A stretch of DNA of 9,588 nucleotides, taken from assembly GCA_964505995.1 (NCBI GenBank), contig CAZDLB010000069.1, positions 1 to 9,588 on the forward strand, read 5' to 3'. Below the pieces are notes generated by a model, which was given only the letters and a program-made list of their open reading frames with translations, was not told where the DNA came from and did not search any database. Both the position numbers and the translations under genes were made by a program. The stretch comes from JAJRVH01 sp964505995. Its GTDB lineage: Bacteria > Pseudomonadota > Zetaproteobacteria > Mariprofundales > Mariprofundaceae. Below are positions 1-9,588 of this stretch, piece after piece; positions within the stretch are counted from its first letter, which is position 1; each line of letters begins with the position of its first letter.

Positions 1-459
1 CCGCCATCGCTGTTCATCTTCGACCGCAACACCAGCCAGCTGGTCATGATTCATGACGCCTTTGACGGCGCCGTCTCCCCCGATGGCCGCCGCATCGTCT
101 TCGTGCGCGAAACCGACGGCAACTACGATCTGTGGATGCAGGACATCAACGGCGGCGAGCTGATCCAGCTGACGAACACGCCCTACGGCGAGTTCGAGCC
201 GGCCTGGAATGCCGATGGCAGCAAGCTGCTCTTCGTGTCCAATCGCGACAGCGAGGGCGATGTGCTGCGCACCTCGATCTACATGATGGATCTGAACACG
301 AATCGCGTCGAGCGGCTGACCAATGCGCCGCGGGCGACCGATGGCGGGCCGGCCTGGCTCGACGAGCACACGGTCGTGTTCCACTCCAACCGCGATCCGA
401 AGAAGCCGCAGGCCGGCACGATCTCCGGCTGGAATATCTGGCAGCTGAAACTGAACTGA
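1..459 (+). CDS. PD40/TolB-like beta-propeller protein, C-terminal part (5' end outside window)
   Basis: The reading frame is open from the first base, so the gene begins upstream; 152 C-terminal residues are present and the ATG at 46 is internal. Three propeller blades are visible. The first has the PD40 signature VSPDGRRIVF (about residues 25-34 of the visible part) followed by DLWMQDINGG and LIQLT. The second has EPAWNADGSKLLFVSNRD followed by IYMMD and VERLT. The last has GGPAWLDEHTVVFHSNRD and ends in GWNIWQLKLN. This alternation of a strand after PDG, a 'SNRD' edge, an 'IW/IY' strand and an 'LT' strand is the TolB-type propeller pattern. The last blade matches that of the next gene, so the two are probably paralogues in one operon, 13 bases apart. 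No catalytic residues are recognisable and the N-terminus cannot be seen, so signal peptide and function remain unknown. It is not identified as TolB itself, because no tol-pal neighbours are visible. Confidence 0.85.
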   Translation, partial: PPSLFIFDRNTSQLVMIHDAFDGAVSPDGRRIVFVRETDGNYDLWMQDINGGELIQLTNTPYGEFEPAWNADGSKLLFVSNRDSEGDVLRTSIYMMDLNTNRVERLTNAPRATDGGPAWLDEHTVVFHSNRDPKKPQAGTISGWNIWQLKLN

Positions 460-463
460 GGAG
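458..463 (+). promoter_or_regulatory. Shine-Dalgarno site for the second PD40 gene
   Basis: GAGGAG overlaps the TGA stop of the upstream gene and lies 9 bases before the ATG at 473. It supports that ATG over the in-frame methionines at residues 7, 9 and 12, and links the two genes as one transcription unit. Confidence 0.7.
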
Positions 464-472
464 CAGCAAGAC

Positions 473-1531
473 ATGAGAGCATGGACATGGATGGCAATGA
501 TCGCCATGACGCTGGGCGCGGCGAACGCCCAGGCCGAGGGTCTGCTGGACTGGCTGGAGGCGCATTCGCCGAAGTCGGCCGGCAGCGTCAAGAAGGAAGC
601 ACCGGCCGATGATGCGGTGCTGCTGACACTGGAGCCCGGCGAGAGCGAGATGTATCCGAAGGTTTCGCCGGATGGCCGCTATCTGCTGGTCGTATCCGGC
701 AAGCCGCGCAAGCTTGCCGTGACGCGACGCCTGAGCGAGAACGGCGATCCGGTGAACGTGGTCAGCGAGGATGAACGGGCACTGGACTCGGTGGCTTGGC
801 TGGATGATGCGCGGGTCAGCTTCCTGTCGTCGCGCGCCGGCGGTCTCGGGCTTTGGGACAAGCCCGTGGACGGGCAGGGGGTGCTGCATCGCCTGCAGCG
901 GCTGAGTGGTCGGCTGCTGCAGCCGACGGTGCTGAAGGATGGCAGCGTCATCGCCGTGCGCCTGTTTTCGTCGTCCACGCGCGGAACGGCCCAGGGACGG
1001 CATCATGACAGCTTCGTGAACTGGGAGTTCAAGGGCCTGCAGCCGCACATCGTGCGTATCACGGCCGAGGGCGTCGAACATGACCTGAGTGCCGGCGTCA
1101 ATCCGGCCGTGTCACCCGATGGCAAGCGGGTCGTGTTTTCGATGCAGGCCGGACGCAGCCGGCACCTGTTCATCATGGATGTGGATGGCGCCAATCTGGT
1201 GCAGCTGACCGACGAGCGCTGCATCGATGTGCAGCCGACCTGGAGCCCGGACGGACGCTGGATCGTGTTCACCTCCAATCGCGGCAAGGCCGACATGCGC
1301 AAGCCGTCACACAGCAACTGGGATATCTGGGCCGTGGATACCCAGGGGCGCAATCTGACGCGTCTGACCATGGATCCGGCCCGCGATGGCGCGCCGAGCG
1401 TCGCCCCGGACGGCCATGTCTATTTCCATTCCGATCGCAAGGTCGGCAAGGCCGAGCGCGAGGCGCATCAGGTCAAGGGCTCGACCGCAGGCTTCCATAT
1501 CTGGAGTGTCATGCTCCCGAAGCAGGCCTGA
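473..1531 (+). CDS. Exported PD40-repeat beta-propeller protein, function unknown
   Basis: A complete 352-residue protein. The N-terminus (Arg2, then a hydrophobic stretch rich in Trp, Met and Ala) looks like a Sec signal peptide with a likely cut after the AQA at residues 19-21, so a periplasmic or secreted location is inferred. The mature part shows about six blades: SPDG at 65-68, a degenerate one at 108-128 (VAWLDDARVSFLSSRAGG), KDGSVIAV at 155-162, VSPDGKRVVF at 213-222, WSPDGRWIVFTSNR at 257-270 and APDGHVYFHSDR at 311-322. Six blades is the count of the TolB propeller, but the amino-terminal domain of TolB is absent. Several blades have long, basic loops before the IW/IV strand (about 168-191, 271-283 and 323-341). 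There is one cysteine (C250). No active-site motif is seen, so a binding or scaffold role is more likely than catalysis. It follows the upstream paralogue by 13 bases and is closed by a strong terminator. Confidence 0.88.
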   Translation: MRAWTWMAMIAMTLGAANAQAEGLLDWLEAHSPKSAGSVKKEAPADDAVLLTLEPGESEMYPKVSPDGRYLLVVSGKPRKLAVTRRLSENGDPVNVVSEDERALDSVAWLDDARVSFLSSRAGGLGLWDKPVDGQGVLHRLQRLSGRLLQPTVLKDGSVIAVRLFSSSTRGTAQGRHHDSFVNWEFKGLQPHIVRITAEGVEHDLSAGVNPAVSPDGKRVVFSMQAGRSRHLFIMDVDGANLVQLTDERCIDVQPTWSPDGRWIVFTSNRGKADMRKPSHSNWDIWAVDTQGRNLTRLTMDPARDGAPSVAPDGHVYFHSDRKVGKAEREAHQVKGSTAGFHIWSVMLPKQA

Positions 1532-1546
1532 TCGGACAGCATCCTG

Positions 1547-1580
1547 ACGGCCGGGAGTCTTCCCGGCCGTTTTCTTTTTC
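1547..1580 (+). terminator. Rho-independent terminator after the PD40 genes
   Basis: A perfect 10-base-pair stem, ACGGCCGGGA / TCCCGGCCGT (1547-1556 with 1561-1570), encloses the four-base loop GTCT. It is followed at once by a T-rich tract (TTTTCTTTTTC from 1570). It begins 15 bases past the stop of the PD40 gene. On the opposite strand the stem would also form in the cmoB transcript, but no U-tract follows there, so it is a terminator for the + strand only. No separate terminator for cmoB is visible. Confidence 0.92.
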
Positions 1581-1599
1581 ATGGGACGATCGTAAGGGC

Positions 1600-2574
1600 T
1601 CAGGCTTCGGCGATGAGGATTGCGCGGTGCGGCGCCGGATGGCCCTCGATGGTCTTATCAGGCTCATCGGGCATCAGGAAATCCGCCAGCGATTCAAAGC
1701 GCATCCAGGGCGTGCTTCGCTGCTCCTGCGTCGTGGTCTGTGTGACGTCCACGCAGTGGATCTCGCCAAAGCCGCAGCGCCGCAGCCAGATGGCCAGCAT
1801 ATCGGGACTGGGGATGAACCAGACATTGCGCATCTTCGCATAACGGCCCTGCGGCACCAGGCAGCGGCTGGCATCGCCTTCGATGACGAGGGTTTCCAGC
1901 ACCAGCTCGCCTCCCGGTTTCAGCAGCCGATGAAGCGTCTGCAGATGCTCCAGCGGCGAGCGCCGGTGATACAGGATGCCCATCGAGAAGACCGTATCGA
2001 AGCAGCGCATCCCGGAAGGCATGGCCTCGATGCCGATGGGCCAGAAGTGGAAACGGGTTTCACGGATGTATCGCTGAGCGGCCAGGAACTGCATCGAAAA
2101 CAGCGCCGTCGGGTCGATGCCGGTCACGCTGGCCGCGCCGGCGCCAAGCATGCGCCAGCCGTGGTAGCCCGAGCCGCAGCCGACATCGAGCACATGCCGC
2201 CCCCGCAGGGGCCGGATATGGGGAATCAGGCGATCCCATTTCATCTGCGAGCGCCATTCGGTATCGACATAAACGCCGAAGAAGTCAAACGGGCCCTTGC
2301 GCCACGGATGCAGCCGTTGCAGGGCATGCGTGAGCCGCCGGCGCTGATCGTCGCGGATATCCTCCGGGCTGCCGATGCGGATGGCGGGCGCATCCAGCTC
2401 GAGACGGGAAGGGGAGCAATCGGGCAGCGAATCCAGTGCCTTCTTCCAGCGCGGGTAATCCCCGTGCGCATGAACCTTCAGCCAGCCCCGTTCGACGGCC
2501 TCTTGCAGCTGCGGGTATTCACCTTCCGTCGGCACCGGCCATCCGGAAAGCTCGCCTTCAGCGGAAGGGGTCAT
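1600..2574 (-). CDS. cmoB: tRNA U34 carboxymethyltransferase CmoB
   Basis: CmoB transfers a carboxymethyl group from carboxy-SAM to 5-hydroxyuridine at the wobble position of tRNA, giving cmo5U. The protein has 324 residues, about the length of the E. coli enzyme (323). Visible family signatures, numbered from the chosen start, are WRKGPF (91-96), DTEWRS (104-109), KWDR (112-115), the SAM-binding glycine-rich loop LDVGCGSGYHGWRM (129-142), GIDP (152-155), FSMGILYHRRSPLEHL (196-211), RNVWFIP (249-255), TTTQEQRSTPWM (280-291) and a C-terminal PAPHRAILIA. The ATG at 2574 is chosen because it forms an ATGA overlap with the cmoA stop and gives the usual length. The frame is open further, to a GTG at 2607, but that start has no ribosome binding site and would add 11 residues not found in the family. 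No Shine-Dalgarno site precedes the ATG either, so translational coupling to cmoA is likely. Confidence 0.96.
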   Translation of the reverse strand: MTPSAEGELSGWPVPTEGEYPQLQEAVERGWLKVHAHGDYPRWKKALDSLPDCSPSRLELDAPAIRIGSPEDIRDDQRRRLTHALQRLHPWRKGPFDFFGVYVDTEWRSQMKWDRLIPHIRPLRGRHVLDVGCGSGYHGWRMLGAGAASVTGIDPTALFSMQFLAAQRYIRETRFHFWPIGIEAMPSGMRCFDTVFSMGILYHRRSPLEHLQTLHRLLKPGGELVLETLVIEGDASRCLVPQGRYAKMRNVWFIPSPDMLAIWLRRCGFGEIHCVDVTQTTTQEQRSTPWMRFESLADFLMPDEPDKTIEGHPAPHRAILIAEA

Positions 2575-3281
2575 CGAAAGGCCAGCATCGAGGCGAAGTT
2601 GAAACACTGAAACCAGGTCATCGAATGCTCAAAGCCCGCCTGCCGGAAACGTTGGTGGTGCGCGCTGAGCGTTTCGGGGATCAGCACCTTCTCCAGCGCA
2701 TTGCGTTTACGACTGATCTCCATCTCGGAATAGCCGTGCGCCCGCTTGAAGGCCTCGTGCAGTCCGGTCTGGATCCGGTTCTCTTGTTCATCCTCAAACC
2801 GGATCTTCTCGGAGAGCACCAGCACGCCTCCCGGACGCATGCCGGCATGGATGCGGGCGAGCAGGTCGCGGCGATGTTCGGGTTCGATGAACTGCAGCAC
2901 GAAGTTCATCACCACCAGCGATGCATCCCGGATCTCGCATTCGAGGATATCCCCGCAGATCACCTCGATCGGCTCATCACGCAGGCGCTGCCGGCAGCGT
3001 TCGATCATCGGCTCGGAATTATCCACGGCAAGGATGCGGCAGTCGCGCCCGCGGGCGCCGCGGGCCATGGCCATCGCGGCCGCGCCCAGCGAGCAGCCGA
3101 GGTCATACAGCCGGCTTTCCGGCTGGGCATACTGGTGGGCCAGCAGCTGGATCATTTGCAGGGTCTGCCCGTAGCCCGGCACCGAGCGCTGAATCATGTC
3201 GTCGAAAACCCGGGCCACCTGCCCGTCAAAGCGGAAGCCTGTGGCATGGATGTCCTCGGTGTAGATGCGATCGCGCGTCAT
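2571..3281 (-). CDS. cmoA: Carboxy-S-adenosyl-L-methionine synthase CmoA
   Basis: CmoA makes carboxy-SAM from SAM and prephenate, releasing phenylpyruvate; CmoB then uses the product on tRNA. The 236-residue protein is a class I methyltransferase fold. It shows DDMIQRSVPGY (27-37), the SAM loop YDLGCSLGA (59-67), AVDNS (85-89), GDI (110-112), MNFVLQF (125-131), LSEK (156-159), FKRAHGYSEMEISRKR (178-193) and a C-terminal WFQCFNFASMLAF. N126 and R193 correspond to residues of E. coli CmoA (N132, R199); R199 is reported to bind the extra carboxylate of carboxy-SAM, so the key specificity residue appears conserved. The ATG at 3281 aligns with the E. coli N-terminus. The open frame runs on to a GTG at 3323, inside the tail of the gltD terminator, which makes that start unlikely. 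No clear Shine-Dalgarno sequence precedes the ATG. The stop overlaps the cmoB start by four bases (ATGA). Confidence 0.96.
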   Translation of the reverse strand: MTRDRIYTEDIHATGFRFDGQVARVFDDMIQRSVPGYGQTLQMIQLLAHQYAQPESRLYDLGCSLGAAAMAMARGARGRDCRILAVDNSEPMIERCRQRLRDEPIEVICGDILECEIRDASLVVMNFVLQFIEPEHRRDLLARIHAGMRPGGVLVLSEKIRFEDEQENRIQTGLHEAFKRAHGYSEMEISRKRNALEKVLIPETLSAHHQRFRQAGFEHSMTWFQCFNFASMLAFR

Positions 3282-3325
3282 GATCGCGAAGGCTGAATCA
3301 AAGCCGGCGAAGAAGAAAGCCACGG

Positions 3326-3353
3326 AAGAAAAAAGGGGCCGAAACCGGCCCCT
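3326..3353 (-). terminator. Rho-independent terminator after gltBD
   Basis: Read on the - strand, an 8-base-pair stem AGGGGCCG / CGGCCCCT with loop GTTT is followed by TTTTTTCTT. It starts 21 bases after the gltD stop and ends only 44 bases before the cmoA ATG. It should end the gltBD transcript and separate it from cmoAB. On the + strand no T-run follows the stem. Confidence 0.9.
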
Positions 3354-3374
3354 CGCTTTCGTATCCTCTCCGGC

Positions 3375-4803
3375 CTATCTCGGCAGCGTGGTTTCACCCT
3401 GCAGATAGGCATCCACGGCGGCGGCGCACTGGCGTCCCTCGCGGATGGCCCAGACGACCAGCGACTGGCCGCGGCGCATGTCGCCGGCGGCAAACACCTT
3501 GTCGATGCTGGTGCGGTAGTCCTCGGTACTGGCCAGCACGTTGCCGCGCGCGTCCTTGTCCACGCCCAGCTCCTCGAGCATGCCTTCATGCACCGGATGC
3601 ACGAAGCCCATGGCCAGCGTCACCAGATCCGCCGGCAGCTCGAACTCGCTGCCCTCAATTTCGTGCATCTTCCACTGGCCGTCTTCCTGCGTCCATTCGA
3701 CACGCACGCATTCGATGGCCTTCACATGGCCGTTTTCATCGCCGATGAAGCGCTTCGTGGAAACCTGCCACATGCGCTCGCAGCCCTCTTCCTGCGAGGT
3801 CGAGGTTCTGAGCCTGTTCGGCCAGTACGGCCAGGTCACCAGCTTGTCGGGGTTCTCGGGCGGCCTGGGCAGGATCTCCAGCTGTGTGATGGAGCGGGCG
3901 CCGTGGCGGTTGGCGGTACCGATGCAGTCGCTGCCGGTGTCACCGCCGCCGATGACGATGACATGCTTGTCGCGTGCGGAGATGAATTCATCCTCCGGAA
4001 TGTCATCGCCAAGGACGCGCTTGGTGTTGATCGTCAGAAATTCCATCGCGAAATGGATGCCGTCAAGCTCGCGCCCCGGGACCGGAAGGTCGCGCGGCTT
4101 CTCCGAACCGCCGGCGAGCACGACCGCGTCGAAGTCCTCCAGCAGCTTCCCGGTCGGTACATTGCCGCCGACATGCGAGTTGACGCGGAACTCGACACCC
4201 TCGGCGCGCATCTGCGCCATGCGCCGGTCGATGACTTTCTTGTCGAACTTGAAGTTCGGAATGCCGTAGCGCATCAGGCCGCCGATGCGGTCGTTCTTTT
4301 CGAACACGACAACCTCGTGGCCGACACGCGCCAGCTGCTGCGCGCAGGCGAGTCCCGCCGGGCCGGAGCCGACGATGGCCACGCGCTTGCCGGTCTTTTC
4401 CTCGGCGATCTGCGGCGTAATCCAGCCTTCCTGCCAACCCTTCTCGACGATGGAGAGCTCGATGTTCTTGATCGTCACCGCATCGCCGATGAGGTTGACC
4501 GTGCAGGCCTCCTCGCAGGGTGCGGGGCAGATGCGGCCGGTGAACTCGGGGAAGTTGTTCGTCGAGTGCAGGATGTCCAGCGCCTCGCGCCACTGGCCTC
4601 GGTAGACCGCATCGTTCCAGTCCGGAATGATGTTGTTGATCGGGCAGCCGTTGTGACAGAAGGGGATGCCGCAATCCATGCAGCGGGCTCCCTGGGTGGC
4701 CATGTCCTTCGGCAGCTCGGTGAACTCGTTGAAATGCGCGATGCGCTCCGCAACCGGCTGATATTTCAGATTCTCGCGCGGATACTCCTTGAATCCGGTG
4801 GGC

Positions 4804-4811
<8 letters not shown>
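3375..4811 (-). CDS. gltD: Glutamate synthase (NADPH) small subunit GltD
   Basis: GltD is the FAD- and NADPH-binding beta subunit of GOGAT. It takes electrons from NADPH and passes them through iron-sulphur clusters to the FMN of GltB. The 478-residue protein shows, in order: two N-terminal cysteine groups for [4Fe-4S] clusters, CMDCGIPFCHNGC (C44, C47, C52, C56) and CPAPCEEAC (C95, C99, C103); the FAD Rossmann motif VAIVGSGPAGLACAQQL (144-160) with a downstream acidic E171; GGLMRYGIPNFK (177-188); the NADPH Rossmann motif VIVIGGGDTGSDC (284-296); and the C-terminal FAD motif VFAAGD (439-444). The start MGKPTGF is typical of this GltD type. It is set by AAGGAG seven bases upstream, whereas the in-frame ATG at 4835 would add eight residues without such a site. 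The start overlaps the end of gltB by eight bases (ATGGGTAA), so the two subunits are probably made in a coupled way. Confidence 0.97.
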
Positions 4812-9444
<4,633 letters not shown>

Positions 9445-9588
9445 TCTTCACCTCACAACATTCGGGGCCGGAGGCGCAGGAACAACGCATCACGGGGCTT
9501 AAGGCCAGTCGAATCCGTGGCTTGTCCGCTCCCCGGCGATCAAAAAGGAGCCGCAATCTAGCGAAAGCCCGCCGATTTCTCCACCCTT
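9445..9588 (-). promoter_or_regulatory. gltB upstream region with a weak promoter candidate
   Basis: This non-coding stretch must hold at least part of the gltBD control region. The best sigma70-like match on the - strand is TGGAGA (9583-9578) and TAGATT (9560-9555), separated by 17 bases. Each box fits the consensus at only four of six positions. It would give a leader of about 100 bases. A short inverted repeat (GCTCC with GGAGC, 13-base loop, around 9529-9551) lies in that leader and may mean nothing. I see no clear Lrp, NtrC or other operator. No open frame of note is present, so the neighbouring gene starts or ends beyond the window. Confidence 0.25.
9449..9454 (-). promoter_or_regulatory. 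Shine-Dalgarno site for gltB
   Basis: GAGGTG on the - strand lies four bases before the ATG at 9444. It fixes the start, and therefore the 21-residue propeptide ahead of C22. Confidence 0.65.

Noticed and set aside
146..1081. A 311-codon open frame on the - strand opposite the PD40 genes
   Set aside because: It is in register with the complete PD40 gene and runs into the preceding one in a different register. The product is Arg/Ala/Ser-rich with no known domain.
473..1531. The PD40 gene as TolB of the Tol-Pal system
   Set aside because: Only the propeller is present, the TolB amino-terminal domain is missing, and no tolQ, tolR, tolA or pal gene is adjacent.
1547..1580. The terminator acting in both directions
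   Set aside because: The stem is symmetric but the - strand transcript has no U-tract after it, so it does not meet the criteria for ending cmoB transcription.
2575..2607. cmoB extended to the GTG at 2607
   Set aside because: No ribosome binding site, eleven extra residues unlike the family, and a larger overlap with cmoA, whereas the ATG at 2574 gives an ATGA junction and the expected length.
1627..3296. Two open frames of 327 and 286 codons on the + strand opposite cmoB and cmoA
   Set aside because: Both are in codon register with the real genes, overlap each other, and lack recognisable domains or ribosome binding sites.
3282..3323. cmoA extended to the GTG at 3323
   Set aside because: The added codons lie in the U-tract and tail of the gltD terminator and have no counterpart at the E. 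coli CmoA N-terminus.

Overview
This window carries ordinary chromosomal housekeeping genes from a GC-rich proteobacterium, most likely a gammaproteobacterium. The evidence for the lineage is the cmoA-cmoB pair, whose products resemble the Escherichia coli enzymes motif for motif, together with the strong GC-rich codon bias. The genus cannot be settled from the sequence.

Layout. On the + strand, positions 1-1531 hold two consecutive genes for PD40 (WD40-like, TolB-type) beta-propeller proteins. The first is cut off by the window edge. The second is complete and has a signal peptide. They are 13 bases apart, similar to each other at the C-terminus, and followed by a strong intrinsic terminator (1547-1580). 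Everything from 1600 to 9444 lies on the - strand. Reading in the direction of transcription, these are gltB (glutamate synthase large subunit), gltD (small subunit, start overlapping the end of gltB by 8 bases), an intrinsic terminator (3326-3353), then cmoA and cmoB (ATGA overlap). The PD40 genes and cmoB converge on the 1532-1599 gap.

How the genes work together. GltB and GltD form NADPH-dependent glutamate synthase (GOGAT), which converts glutamine plus 2-oxoglutarate into two glutamates, the second half of the GS-GOGAT ammonia assimilation route. CmoA makes carboxy-S-adenosylmethionine from SAM and prephenate. CmoB uses it to turn 5-hydroxyuridine at tRNA position 34 into uridine-5-oxyacetic acid (cmo5U), which widens wobble decoding. 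The PD40 proteins have no assignable function; they are probably exported.

No mobile elements, CRISPR arrays, RNA genes or defence systems are visible, and I do not see a new biological system. The points most worth a second look are the tandem PD40 paralogues with long basic loops, the very tight terminator-to-cmoA spacing without an obvious ribosome binding site, and the near-complete absence of TTA, CTA and TCA codons in gltB. That codon bias also explains the long open frames opposite the real genes.
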